Assembly: GCA_030737875.1 (NCBI GenBank)
Contig: CM060926.1
Location: 320,793,922-320,857,921, forward strand
Length of the DNA stretch: 64,000 bases
Source: Allium sativum
Taxonomy: Eukaryota > Streptophyta > Magnoliopsida > Asparagales > Amaryllidaceae
Direction: 5' to 3'
The position numbers and the translations under genes are program-made. Under the pieces are notes generated by a model. The model was not told the DNA's origin, made no database searches, and worked only from the letters and a program-made list of their open reading frames with translations. Each line of letters opens with the position of its first letter. The stretch's first letter is position 1. This document shows positions 1 through 12,050 of this stretch, piece after piece.

Positions 1-708
1 ACAACCGTAAAGTGGACCAGTGGCATTTATGTTACTTGTTTGAGCCCAATCCAAGTTTATGCCCGATCCAAAATCTGCATCCTGTAATTACGAGAGTGCC
101 ACAACCTCCATACTTCACACATAAATAGCCCCTCTCTCCATAATTCAAGGGACCGATTCCACGACCCCAAAGTGCTGCCAAAATCATTCCTCAACCATTT
201 TAAAGCTTCTAAAAACTTCATTAATGGACGCCAAACTTCCCTCCTTCTTCCTCCTACATGAAATGGATCTCATCTTCTCTGAACTCCATTAATCCACACT
301 CCGATCTACTTCAAGTGATCTCCAACCGCCATGGCTTCTCTTCAATGCACGGATCTAAAATCATTCTCATGATGGAACTAAGGAGAAGTATATAATTACA
401 CAATCCAATCCGTTCCTCCTCGAATCTAAGTGTAATCTAAGGCAAAAAGAGAGCAAAAATTAGAGAATATATCATAAAAGTGGTCAAGTGTAATAAATGC
501 GTTGTATGAGATGATAAAATATGTAATTCTTTCCATAATGATGAAAAATGATTGAAAAGTGGATGTAGATTCACACTGAATCGAACCACTATAAAGATCC
601 CGTGTCTTTTACTTGTTTTTCTCCATTTATTTTGCAATTCTGGCCCTTTTAATTTTCTAACCGTAATTGGTGAAGTGTGATTTCACACCATTGGTGTTTG
701 AGTCATTT
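1..708. other. Unassigned left flank
   Basis: No coding region is recognisable. A TATA-like stretch (cataaatagcccc, about 121-133, plus strand) followed by a pyrimidine-rich leader resembles the promoter and leader part of a plant LTR, but no partner copy lies in the window. A short palindrome (gtgtgatttcacac, about 676-689) lies next to the point where the neighbouring retroelement breaks off. Confidence 0.3.
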
Positions 709-3181
709 TTGATCCAAACAAATACCTTTAGGTACTCCATGAAATCTCACTACCCACTTCTTATACAGTTCTGCTAACTTTGCTACCGTTCTATTCAACT
801 TGACCGATATAAACCTTGCACTTTTAGTCAATCGATCCATAATCACCCAAATGTTATCATGGCCCGATCTAGTCCTTGGTAAACCATCTATAAAATTCAT
901 TGAGACTTGTTCCCATTTCCATTTAGAAATTTCCAATGGTTGCAACAAACCACTATGATTCTTTTGCTCGGCTTTAACTAACTGATAGTTCATGCACTTG
1001 GATATAAACTTCCTAACGTCTCTGTTCATCCCTTCCCAGTAGTAGGTCTGCTTCATGTCTTGATGCATCTTGTTTCCACTGGGGTGTATAGTCAGTTTCG
1101 AGTGATGACATTCTCTAAGCAATTCATCTCTCAATCCATTAACGTTGGGTACAAATAGTCTCTCATTCTTTCGAAGCCATCCTTCTCTATAAAGTCCGTA
1201 CTTGTTCATCTCCTCACTGTCGATACCCATCTCTATCTTACAGATGATTTCCAATAGGTTAGTATTGTCCCTATGACTAGAACCGATCCGATCAATCAAA
1301 GTCGGTCTAATCGTCAAACTTGCTAACATCTCTGGATCAAATTTGCACTTAGGTCCGAAATCATAACCTGCGATATACTCCAGTTGCTTCCATTCCAGAA
1401 ACATAGCCCCCAAACTAGCATGTTTCCTACTCAATGCATTAGCTACCGCATTTCCCTTCCCGGGTGTGCATGCGATATTGAAATCATATGAAGCCAAGAA
1501 CTCTAACCATCTCTCCAGACGAAAATTTAAATCCTTTTGAGAGAAAAGATACTTTAATGACTTATGGTCGATAAACAACTCGAACCTTTCTCCCAAGGAT
1601 AATGTCTCCACATCTTCAACGCGAACACGATCGCTGCCAATTCCAAATCATGGGTAGGATATATTTTCTCATGCAGCTTCAGTTGCCGACTAGCATAAGC
1701 CATAACCCTGCCTCCTTGCATCAGTACAACACCTAGTCCGGTTCCACAGGCATCCGTGTATACCGTCATCTCTTTGTTCCCTTTAGGAATAACTAACATA
1801 GATGCGCACGTTAACTTTTCCTTTAAGCTCTTAAATGCATTCTCATACCTTCCGACCTAAGCAAAAGCTTGATTCTTCTTAGTCAACTGAGTTAACTGTG
1901 CTGCAATCTTGGAGAAGTCTTGGATAAACTTACGATAGTATCCAGCTAACCCCAAGAAACTTCTTACGTCTGTTGCATTCTTGGGCATAACCAATCTTGC
2001 ACTGTAGCTGCCTTCGTAGGGTCCACGACAATACCATTCTTTGAAACAACATGGCCCAAGAACCTCACTTCCCTCCTCTAGAAGTGACACTTAGAAAATT
2101 TTGCTTTCAATTGGTGTTTCCTCAACACTTCCATCACTGTCCTCAAATGTTCCATATGTTCTTCCTCTGTCCTCGAGCAAACCAAGATATCATCCACGAT
2201 CACAAGAACAAACTTATTCAATTGGTCTCTGAAAACCCTATTCATAAGTTCCACAAAATATGCGGGCGCATTGGTCAACCTAAATGGCATGACCAACTAC
2301 TCATAAAATCCAAATGGCGTTCATAATGCCGTTTTAGGTATACTCTCAACTACTACTCGGAGCTGATGAAAATCTGTCGCGAGATCCAACCCTGAGAATA
2401 CTCTTGCTCCATTCAGTTGATCAAACAAATCATCTGTCCATGGAAGAGGATACTTATTCTTCCTATTCACCTTATTCAACTCGCGGTAATCCATATATAA
2501 GCAAAAGGAACCATCGGCCTTAGTAGCAAACATAATTGGTGCTCCCCACTCGGAAACACTCCTTCGGATAAATCCCTTCTTTAAAAGATTGCTTACTTGC
2601 ACCTCGAGCTCTCGCTGCTCCCTTGGCGCCATACGACAAAGTGGCATCGCTATATTTCTGGCATCTTTCCCTAAATCAATCTGAAACTCAATCTCTTGGT
2701 GTGGTGGAAGTCCGGTCACTTCCTCGAAGATGTCCGAATACTCGCTAGCAATAGGCACATCTGATAACACATCCTGTGGGATGTCGAGGGAATGTAGAAA
2801 ACTAGCTATCACCTGATCACTAGGTAAGCAACCCAATACCGCCCTCCGCTCATCGTCCGCTCTAATGGTCACCGAAGACCCCTCACAGTCTACCACCACC
2901 CCATATCTTTGGAGCCAATCGACTCCCAAAATAATTCCAAACCCGGTAAAGCCCAAAACAAAGCAATCGCAAGCAAACATACATCCATGACTCGATAAGA
3001 CCAAATTACGACAAATCATACTAAGACTAGTCGAACAACCAATCGGGTTCGTCACAACTAAAGGTCTATCGACTATCTCAGGTTCCAGTTCCAATCTATC
3101 TACCAGGTCACTAGATATGAAGGAATGGGAAGCCTTGGTATCAAACAACACTCGAACAGGAACATCATAAATAGAAAGCAT
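709..3181 (-). pseudogene. Broken gypsy pol (PR-RT-RH-INT), element E
   Basis: This is the remains of the polyprotein for proteolysis, reverse transcription and integration. The aspartic protease is near 3120-3150, but its D-T-G triad reads D-T-K. The reverse transcriptase follows ([18 protein letters not shown]; catalytic VDD in the 2078-2296 reading frame). RNase H starts with a [15 protein letters not shown] motif near 1760. Integrase shows H-x-H zinc ligands, but the C-x2-C pair is C-M-N-Y, then the first catalytic Asp in NFIDGLPR. At least four frame changes separate the readable pieces (2321-3181, 2078-2296, 1857-2090, 1554-1799, 703-1611), and the frame ends where the element is truncated. 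It can make no functional protein. Confidence 0.9.
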
Positions 3182-3299
3182 ACCTTAAATAACGACACTC
3201 TTTTCCTTCTGCGCCGCAGTTGGGGCATTCGACGAAGAAGGAACAACGTTGATAGCATATTCTTTCACGATCTGCTTCTCTTTAGGGGGTTATGAACAT

Positions 3300-4231
3300 T
3301 TATCCTTATGACGTCCCACTTAGCCACAGTTGAAGCACTTCCTGTCTACTGGCTTTGCTCTATAATCCTTGGCATAATGGCCCTTCTTGCCACAGCTATA
3401 GCACTCAACATCTTTCTTATTCTTCTTCTGACCATCCTTAGCTTGGTTTAGTTTCCTCTTATTCTGAGAGTTATTCTTTCCTCCACCGCTTGCCTGCGGC
3501 TTTGGCTCCCCTGCAGATGTAATAGCAACCTCGGCCTTTGACTTATGGTAAAAGCTCTCTGACCTCAATGCCTTTCCCACTATAGATTCAAAGGTCTCAT
3601 TGATGTGGTTTATAAGCCTTTCCACCCAAGTACTCATCTAATCCGATTATGAACTTCTCGTTCTTCTTCTCGACAGTATCGATAAGAGATAATCCATATT
3701 TCGATAAAGTATCGAATTCAGCAATATACTCCGAGACTGCCCTACCATTTTGCTTAAGCTTCGAAAAGTTCCTAAACAATTATGATTTCTGAGCAGTTGG
3801 GATAAAATTATCACTGAATCAGGTCTTAAACTGATTCCAAATAACTTGATCTTCAGGAGATGTTGCTTTAATAGCATTCCACCAAATCATAGTCCATCCT
3901 TGAAGCTAACGCGATGCTAACTTTCTCTTCATTGCATCATCGATCCCCAAATTCTCGAAGATGCGCTCACAACTATCAAGCCAATCTTGAACCTCCGTAG
4001 CCGACTCCGTTCCATTGAATGCTTCCCACCAAAAATAGTATAATCCTTGTAAAGCTTGGCGAAATTGACCCTAGGCGCTTACATTACTGCACCACCACCA
4101 TTAGCAGCATTAGGAACTGCTCCCTAAACATCCCCAAGCATCTCTATCATAAAGGTAGTAAACATCATCCTTATATCAGGGGCCTTTCTATTATTGGCCT
4201 TTGAACCCGTACTCCTCATATTTTGGCTCAT
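3300..4231 (-). pseudogene. Broken gypsy gag, element E
   Basis: This is the capsid/nucleocapsid region. The likely start is the ATG at 4229-4231 (MSQNMRSTGS), and the KLYKDYTIFGGK stretch matches KLCKDFTSLGGK in element A's gag. Several in-frame stops and shifts follow. Near 3360-3400 a CCHC zinc knuckle reads C-Y-S-C-x4-H-x4-Y, so the last Cys is lost; a second knuckle (CFNCG) has a stop directly after it. The basic linker between capsid and knuckles is preserved. It is non-functional. Confidence 0.8.
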
Positions 4232-4416
4232 CGTCCAATTTGTGAAGAGAAAACGATTAACCATCTCCTTAATGGTGCCCGTGCAGTGCGACTTCTTCCT
4301 TATATATACTAATAGTATATATATAGTTTTGAAAACCAAAATATCACAAATATGTGCTCTCATATACATATACTATTTATCCCTGATGTCTTCCCCTAGG
4401 TTAACTATGCAACATA

Positions 4417-4429
4417 GGCTCTGATACCA
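4417..4429 (-). other. Primer-binding site, element E
   Basis: Plus-strand ggctctgatacca is the complement of TGGTATCAGAGCC, the standard plant initiator-Met tRNA PBS. It lies 2 bp from the LTR end at 4432, which fixes the LTR boundary and the minus orientation. Confidence 0.92.
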
Positions 4430-4431
4430 AG

Positions 4432-6865
4432 TGTGACAGCCCTCCCCGAGCCAGCCGACATTTCCCCGAAATGCGCTGTGCCAATGCCTGACTAGCACAG
4501 GACGGTCGTGAAAAAGGAAAGGATTTTGAAACTATGAATCATTAGGAACCTATAGTGTATCTCAAATTGCATGGAATAAAATATAATAGTAGCATAACTT
4601 GATATAAAACAGGCGAGACAGTGCATAAGCTGAAAACTAAACCATCATACCAGCGAAATCCAAAATATAGCTTATGATCCAAACCATTATTACAACTTCA
4701 AAATATTGTCTCTAAAGCAAAATAGAAAAGGTACACTACTAATGCCTAAGTAGTGACCAGTAACAACACAGGGAGAATATATGTAAATAGTACGTGGAAG
4801 CCTCTTGCTCGTCTCCAGATAGCTACTCGTTCATAACCACCTAACCTGTCTCTAGTCTGCTCATTTAGGAGCACCAAGAGTAATAAGAAGAGACATAAAA
4901 CTTTGGGTCAGACAAAAGTCTGGTATGAGCGATAGTAGCAAAATAGAACAATAACAGGTATAAATAATCATACCTGAACCTGGACCTGCAACTAAAGAGT
5001 TAGCACAGTAAAATGTACAGTACTCAGAGGTAACACTAACATAAAGTGTAAAATGGGAGTGTGCATGTCATGGTGATAACAAACATCAAACATAGCAATC
5101 AACCTCACATCTCTCACTCAGTGCGTAAAGTATACGACATCCACCACTTTGATCACCAAACCCTTTGCTACGACCACTTTGCCCTTGGAATCTTAATGAA
5201 CCCACTGTGTTGGTCCAAAGCCACGAATCCCTTACTATGATCACCTTGCCCTTGGGAGTCCTAATGGCCCCGTTGCACTGATCAATAGCAATGCTACGAT
5301 CACTTGCCCTTGGGAGTCTTAATGATCCCATTGCGCTGATCCATAGCCACTAATCCATCTCTCAGTGGTGAACTAAAGCTATAAATATCAATAACCCCTT
5401 TGCACACGTCCTACAACAAAGTCCAACTCATGAAGTTAACTCGTTGGTTCCCATCTGGAACCTGAGTAATAACCTTCCATTTGGACTTCCTTTACATCCC
5501 GGGTTTTGGTCTCCTCCAGGTCATCGGCTTGAGGTGGTCCGTGACCTCCCGTTCATGGTGGCTCATGGTGCTCCAATTCAGTTCGTGGTTCGTGATGACT
5601 TCCCTCTCGTGGCGGCTCGTGGTCTTGTTCTCTCTGGCTTGTGACCTACTCGTGGACTCCATTTGGGTCGTGATCCTCCATTCGCGGCTCGTGGTCAAGA
5701 CTCGGATACGACTCATGGTCTCCTGCTTGTCGCATCAGTCCATGGCTTTCTCATGGCAATGGTTCATGGTCCTTGAAGTGGAGCGGCTCGTGGGGGTAAG
5801 CATGACCGGGGTCGGCTCGTAGGGTGTTTCATGATCGGGGGTTTTGACCAATTTCCTACAACTTTCCCAGCGAACTATTTACGCCATACGATGGCGTTTT
5901 CGACCATTATAACATTGCTAAACAATAATGAAGCTTTCCAAACAGCAGTAACAACATATGGGTTCACTCAAAAATGTCAAAACATCAATCACATAGGTTA
6001 TTTAGATTAAACATACCCGAAAAGCATGATTTTCCCCTTAATCCCCCTGACCATGTTTTAACTATAGGTTTAGCAAATATGCCCAAATTAACCTAAATTT
6101 CTAACAAAGGCATAAAAATATTTAAGAATTTCTACATATTTTTCAATATTTTTCTGAGTCATAATTTCGCTAATTATCACTAATCACCCCTAATTAGTCG
6201 TAATTAATGAATAAACATGCTAATCACTCACCTTAGCCACAAATTAATCTAAGATATGAAAATATCTCTGATTTGGTTCGAAACCCAATGCAACACAACA
6301 ACTCTACCTCCAATTTGATGTAAATTTTCCTTGATTTGATGTTGATTAGCTTAATATTGGATTAGAAACTGATTAGGAGGTAGTTTAGAAGGTGGAGGCC
6401 ATTGCTAGGTTTGAAGAAATGAAAATGGCGGCTAAGAAAATGAAATGAGATGGTTTACTAACTAATTTTAGCCTCCCCATAACCCTAATCCCGAAATGGG
6501 TTGTGGGCCAATCCGCTAATTACCCTATTAAGCCCACTGAAGCTGTTTTTCACTTTCCAAACCTTATTTCATCCATATCTCCCAAACGGTAAGTCCGTTT
6601 GATTAGTGTGACAACTCTACGTAATGGTAAACAATCATCCAAATCCAATTGAAGTGGTTTCAGGTCAAAACTCCTTACCAATCAAAAGTTATAGGCGAAA
6701 CAAGGTTCGCCAAGGGGAAAACGATCATTTAAAATTCGGCAAGAATCGTGAACATGGGAAATCACCCCAATAGTCGTTCCCCAAAGTTATATGACTATAC
6801 AACTTCATATGAAAATAAAATAAATACTCTATGATCCTCCGATACGTAGAATGCGGGTCGTTACA
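4432..6865 (-). repeat. 5' LTR of element E (2.4 kb)
   Basis: The minus strand starts TGTAACGACCCG at 6865 and ends GGCTGTCACA at 4432, next to the PBS. There is no second copy in the window. It contains imperfect roughly 65 bp repeats (about 5140-5345) and a GC-richer block (about 5480-5830) built from variants of ctcgtggctcgtgg. Small open frames over that block look like repeat artefacts. Confidence 0.85.
5140..5350. repeat. Three imperfect ~65 bp repeats in LTR of E
   Basis: The phrase cccttgggagtcttaatg recurs three times with variation, each followed by a tgatc-(c/a)atagc(c)a-like phrase. It is non-coding LTR variation. Confidence 0.7.
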
Positions 6866-8332
6866 TTTTGTATGTAAATAAGATTTAATGGCAAGTGAGC
6901 GGATAATAACCCAATGATTAATGACTAGGATTAATTGTTTTTAAGAAACAATTGAATTAGGATCATATTGAATTTGATTATTATTTAATCATAGTAAATG
7001 GGATGAATTAAATTAATTATATTATTAATTAATTTAAATGGAAAGAACAATTAAAATGGATAAGTGAGTTAGTTGTGTCAAGTTGAATAAATCAACTGCT
7101 TAAATGGTAACTGATTACTAAATTTGTTATAAATTAATTTATTGGAAGTCTATAAAGTTTCAAAAACCTGTTATTAATCAAATGATTTAAAACCAAGTTT
7201 ATTTGACAATATCGTAAATGATTGCAGTTATGGAAACAAGTTAATAAAGTTGTAAATTTTGAAATGATTTACAAAATAAATGAAATGTCACAAGTATAAG
7301 ATATGAAATGAGAATCGAGATAGGAACCAAAGTGAATTGAAGTTGGTTGGGTGAATTAAGATAAGGAGTCGATTTAAAATCGCATGCTTTAAACAAGAAA
7401 TAGAATTTAGTTAAGATATAACTAAATTATGTTGAAGAAAATTTTTAATGAATTTTTTTATACAATATTTGATTTATAGTTGAATTGAGGCTTATTTAAA
7501 ATGGTTTAAAAGATATATTAAGTATGATAAGGAATATGATGTAGTTTTTAAAGAAATTAGATCCTGTTGTACATTGATTGAGTTGAGTAACTTTCGAGGT
7601 GTCAATTTGATGTTGGTTTCGGCCTTTAGGGTTAATACCGAGAGAATTATTCACCTACCAATTTACAATGAGAAGCTAATAGAGTAGAAGTTAGACAATA
7701 ATTGAATATTCTTATATTAAATAAGAAAAGGGGAGTGTTTCCCTATTATGGAAGATATATAAGTTTTAAATTAACTATTTGTTTAATATCAAAGAAACCA
7801 AGTAATGCTAAATACTGAACCAGTAAATTTATTTTATTTTTATGGATGAATGTTTATTTATTTGATAGTTAAATAATTGACTGTCAAATCTGGCCAATTA
7901 TCGATTGTTTGTATGGAAAGACCAGGATCGAATTTATATTCGAAAACCATTTCGACTAGCAAATACGTAATCGTGGAAGAGATCAGATGATGATCGTGAT
8001 AGAGCATTTGAAGACCGTAGATCTTCATAAAATGGAAGTATTGCTTATAATCTTTGGTTATCTCCCAGAGATAAAATGTGATTCTATCGTAATTGGAATC
8101 TACAGATTCTAAGGACTACTCACTACTGATCTATAGGGTGATTCTTAGGATATGGTAGGAGGGTGCCTTCGGTACATCCTTTTCTTGGATGATTTGTATG
8201 GACGATGTTGAATTCAAAAGAGAATGGTGGCCGGATGTTCTAAAAAGAATATTTAAACCTCAAGCCTCATCAACCAAAAAATGATATAAAATCAGATAGG
8301 TTGCATGGCTATATGGGTCGCTCCTATTAGGG
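6866..8332. other. AT-rich unassigned stretch between E and A
   Basis: There is no ORF of note and no recognised domain. It directly abuts the LTR of E on the left and the 5' LTR of A on the right, so it is the landing site of both. Together with 45221-46138 on the far side of A it may be an old LTR (see that entry). Homology is not demonstrated. Confidence 0.4.
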
Positions 8333-8714
8333 TCGTAACAGCTCGAATTTTACGTATCAAAAGATCGTAAAATATTTTTATTTTATTCCTTGAGGGTTGC
8401 ATCATTCTCATCATTTAATATGTTGCTTATGGGGATGTGAGACATGTCCATAATTTTTATCGATTTTGTTTGGGACCATTTTTCCCCAATCAGTCTTGTA
8501 TATGGCATAACTTTTGACTCAGGTCGAATCAGAGGATGAGAAATGTGCCATTGGAAAGGAATTGATGATTGCCTTTCCGTAGAGTAGTTACACTAAAGAT
8601 TTGGCTTAGCGGTTCAGGAGAAATCGCTGTTTTAAGGTTTTTTAGTGGGCTGTTCAGGATTGGAGAGCCTAATGGGCTGAATTGGGGAGGCCCATTAGTG
8701 GGCTGGTGGAATCC

Positions 8715-8722
8715 TATAAATA
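8715..8722 (+). promoter_or_regulatory. TATA box in 5' LTR of A
   Basis: tataaata, conserved at the same place in the 3' LTR (43276-43283), followed by a CT-rich leader. It is the likely pol II promoter of the element. Confidence 0.6.
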
Positions 8723-9382
8723 TGGGGCGAGAGTGGAGGAAAAGTTTTACTTTTTCCATTCTCTCATTTAGAGGCATTGGTTTCCTTCTTCCTCTAACAC
8801 CTTTCCACCATTGAAAATCCAAATCTAAGGAGGGAAATCATATATCTACACCATTGGAGGCTAGATCTACATCATCTTAAAGGAGAATTCATCAGATCGA
8901 GGAGTTTTGTTCGAATTGCTCGCTGTTCAGATTAAAAATTCTATCGTTTTAGCTTGTATTGGAGAATCGGTGAGTGGATTACATCTCTCACATGGATTCA
9001 ATGAAGTGTATGAGTAGAAGATCATGTTTTTCATCAAATTCAAGTGTTTTTCCCTAGATCTATGCATTGGTAAGTTCATTTTCGTATAGATCACCCTATG
9101 ATCCGATTTATCAAGTTTAGATAGGTAATTTCTATGATATTTCATGCTATTGTGCAAGTTAGATCCATGGTTTTTGTTCATATGCATATTTGTGGTGATT
9201 TTAGTGAATTTGACATTATCATTGATAGAGTCGTCATATTGATGGTATTATTGATTTCATAACATGCTTGTAATCCTTTTTGATGAATTGTATGAGTTAG
9301 TTTCACCAGATTTATCGTTTGGAGAAGTTTTGGTTGAAATCGGAGTTGAATTGCAATATGCAGGTTTTGGATCGGCCATAAG

Positions 9383-9775
9383 CTGGATCATCCATAAGCT
9401 GGATCAGACAGAAGTTGGATCGGACTAAAGTTGGATCGGATGGAAGTTGGATTGGACTGAAGTTGGATCGGACCGAAGTTGGATCGGTTCAAAGTTGGAT
9501 CAGACCAAAGTTGGTTTGGGCATAACTGGATCGGGCTATTCTGGTCAGCCATTTCTGGTCAGACACTTCCGGTGATGATGTGACTGAAGTTGGATTGGAC
9601 TGAAGTTAGATCGGACCGAAGGTGAATCAGACCGAAGTTGGATCGGACCGAAGTTGGATCGAACCAAAGTTGGATCGGACCAAAGTTGGTTTGGGCATAA
9701 CTGGATCGGGCTATTCTGGTCGGCCATTTCTGGTCAGCATTTTTGCCATTTCTGGTCGGACACTTCTAGTGATGA
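9383..9775 (+). repeat. Expanded gaagttggatcggacc array in LTR of A
   Basis: Many imperfect copies of a 16-20 bp motif (aagttggatcggaccg and variants) occur here, and a larger block ending in ggtcagccatttctggtcag is itself duplicated. The 3' LTR (about 43935-44060) has only a few copies, so the array changed length after insertion or during the last replication cycle. Confidence 0.8.
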
Positions 9776-10887
9776 TGTGAGTGTTTGTTGCTCATTAAAT
9801 GCCACAAACCGGGAGACAACTCAAGGATGTATTGAGTTCGTGTGAAGTGACAACTCTAAGGTGTTCTGAGCTAATTAATAGTCGTAATTAATAACGACTA
9901 GAGAGACGAAGGTTGAGGAATTATCGTTGTCTTAGGTTCTAGCGGACTCAAAAGCAGAGGTACAATTGAAGACCAATTGTAGGTCGAGTGCCTTGGGCAT
10001 CGTGTTTGGTCTAGACACGTATCGAGTATAGTGTGTAACATGTATTGAGTATAGCATGTGGAGTTTTGCTAGAACCAGGGCGTCGTGTGTGGTCCTTGAT
10101 AATTTACAGCAAATTGTTAGCCATTCATACGATAACAAAGTTTCCAAAGCAAGGTTGGAAGTGATAGCCAGAGTCAGCCACGGATGTTTGAATGCATGTT
10201 GTGATCATGATTGAGTTGCTTTGTCATTTATGAATGGATGCTTTAATTGCCATGATTGAATTGTTATTCCTTTGGGTGTATGGATTGTAAAGGCTATCAC
10301 TGTCATGTAATGGAGAAGGAAAATGAGAGTTCTTCTACGAAGCTGGGTAGATTAGTTGATTATTTACCCATTCTCATATACTTTATTAATGATGTTTGTT
10401 AGCTGTTTTATCGCTCACTAAGATTGTTGTCTGACTCAAGGTTTTATGTTTCCTCTTATTACCTTGGGCTGTTCATCCAGTTGTGGATGGGTAGATTGAG
10501 TAACAGGTGGCAGGTATTGCTTTAGTGAGGACAAAGTTGTTGATCGATGGTGAGCAGGAGGCTCATGTACCAGTTTTATTACTAACTAGTATTTGTTTCC
10601 GCTATTTGCTATTTCTCTGAGTGTTGTAGTGAGGCAAATTGTACAAACATTACTGTTGTTATCCACGTGTATGGAAAATACTTCTAGTTGTCATGAAAGT
10701 TTAGTGTTTTCTGTTTCATTACCACTACCTATTGTATATGTTCTATTATATTTTATCCTTGCGCCGTGAGTTTACGACAGGTTCCGCTTGTGTTACCTAC
10801 TATGACGATCGTCCATCGCTGTCGTGCACACCTTTCAGCGCATTATTTCTCTTGTTTAGTGCAGGGGTTATGGGTGGTCTTCACATT

Positions 10888-10899
10888 TGGTATTAGATC
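10888..10899 (+). other. Degraded primer-binding site of A
   Basis: tggtattagatc differs at two positions from the initiator-Met tRNA PBS TGGTATCAGAGC and lies 2 bp after the LTR end. Confidence 0.75.
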
Positions 10900-11070
10900 T
10901 CTGGTCAACGATTTTGGCCAAAGTTCGAAGACATAATTACGTATGAGAGACGTACTTGTAGATTTCAATTGGATGCTTACTATACACAGTAGCATTTATA
11001 GTAGTAACAGCTGTTTTCCTTTAGCAGTTTTTCTTGAAAGTGGCTAATTATTCTAAATTGCAGATTTAGA

Positions 11071-12050
11071 ATGAGTATACGAGAAACAAGACACACTGCT
11101 AGGGGAGCCAATATTGGAGGGGGAATTGGTGGTGAACCTAATTACTCGACCATGTTTGAAGCCATGGCAGAAGCAATTATGCGAAGGGTACCCGCTCCAG
11201 TGGCAGCAATGGTAGATGTTGGTGTGCGAGTTCTTAGAGTAGTAGATTTTACAAAGTTGTGCAAGGACTTTACATCTTTAGGGGGAAAACCATTCAAGGG
11301 AACTAAACCAGCTGAAGGGGTTCAAAGGTGGATGGATTCATGTGTCCGAATATTTGGAGACTTGGGTATTGAGGATGCAATAAAGTGAAAGCTTGCATCG
11401 AGGCAACTGCAGGGCAGGGCTATGGAATGGTGGAATTCTGTTACACTCGAGATTCCAGGGGATGAAATTTCATGAGAGAAATTCTAAGCTAAGTTTGAAG
11501 CAAAGTTTATCTCCACAGCTCAAAAATCTTCTCTATTCAAGAAGATAGTAGAGCTGAAACAGAATGGTCGTTCTGTGCTTGACTATATTTCTGATTTCGA
11601 AGCCTTGTCTAGATATGTTCATTCATACATTGATACACCCTATTAGAAGAACGAGAAATTAGTCTTGGGTTTGGATGCTGATATCGGAAAGCCGTTAGTA
11701 AACCATCTTGATGATTCATTTGAGAAGATTGTGGAAAAAGCTATTCGTCATGAGAGCTTGTTTCCTAAAGAAGCAAATGTTGTTGCACTTAAGGAGGAAA
11801 AGAAGCCACAGCAGGGTGGTAACAATAAGAAAAGGAAGCAACAACAACAGAAAGGAAAGGATGACCAAAAGAAGCAGAAGGGAGAAATGACTTGCTTAAA
11901 ATGTTGAAAGAAGGGTCATTTTGCTAGTGAATGCAAGAATCCTAAAGCTGAGAAGATGTGCTTCAAGTGTGGGAAGCCAGGACATGAGAAGAAAGATTGT
12001 CCAGTAACAGTCAAAGAGAAGAAAGTGGTTAAGGATTATGCCTTGGGGAA
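11071..12050 (+). pseudogene. Broken gypsy gag, element A
   Basis: This is the capsid/nucleocapsid region. The start ATG is at 11071. The capsid core carries KLCKDFTSLGGKPF, and a retrotrans_gag-like stretch follows (MEWWNSV, LKQNGRSVLDYISDFE). In-frame stops occur at about 11386, 11475, 11486, 11645 and 11905. The first zinc knuckle reads CLKC-stop-KKGHFASEC; the second (CFKCGKPGHEKKDC, about 11959-12000) is intact. A lysine/glutamine-rich linker precedes the knuckles. It is non-functional, but all landmarks are recognisable. Confidence 0.88.

Larger units (their letters stand above)
709..6865 (-). mobile_element. Element E: truncated Ty3/gypsy retrotransposon
   Basis: The order on the minus strand is 5' LTR (6865 to 4432), primer-binding site, gag, protease, reverse transcriptase, RNase H, integrase, the normal Ty3/gypsy order. 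The copy stops abruptly inside integrase at about 709, just after the aspartate of the DQD motif, so the rest of integrase and the 3' LTR are missing. Many stops and frameshifts show that it is dead. Its LTR start (TGTAACGACCCGCATT) and its proteins are close to those of element A, so they belong to one lineage. No TSD can be tested because one end is gone. Confidence 0.9.
8333..10885 (+). repeat. 5' LTR of element A (2.55 kb)
   Basis: It matches 42897-45220 along its length. The start reads tcgtaacagc against tgtaacaacc in the 3' copy, and the end reads ttcaca just before the PBS. A TATA box (tataaata, 8715-8722) is conserved at 43276-43283 in the 3' LTR and precedes a pyrimidine-rich leader. 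It is about 230 bp longer than the 3' LTR because of the repeat array at 9383-9775. Confidence 0.92.

Noticed and set aside
4417..4429. tRNA-like matches to initiator-Met tRNA (also 19390, 36635, 51586)
   Set aside because: Only 11-13 bases at LTR edges: primer-binding sites, not tRNA genes.
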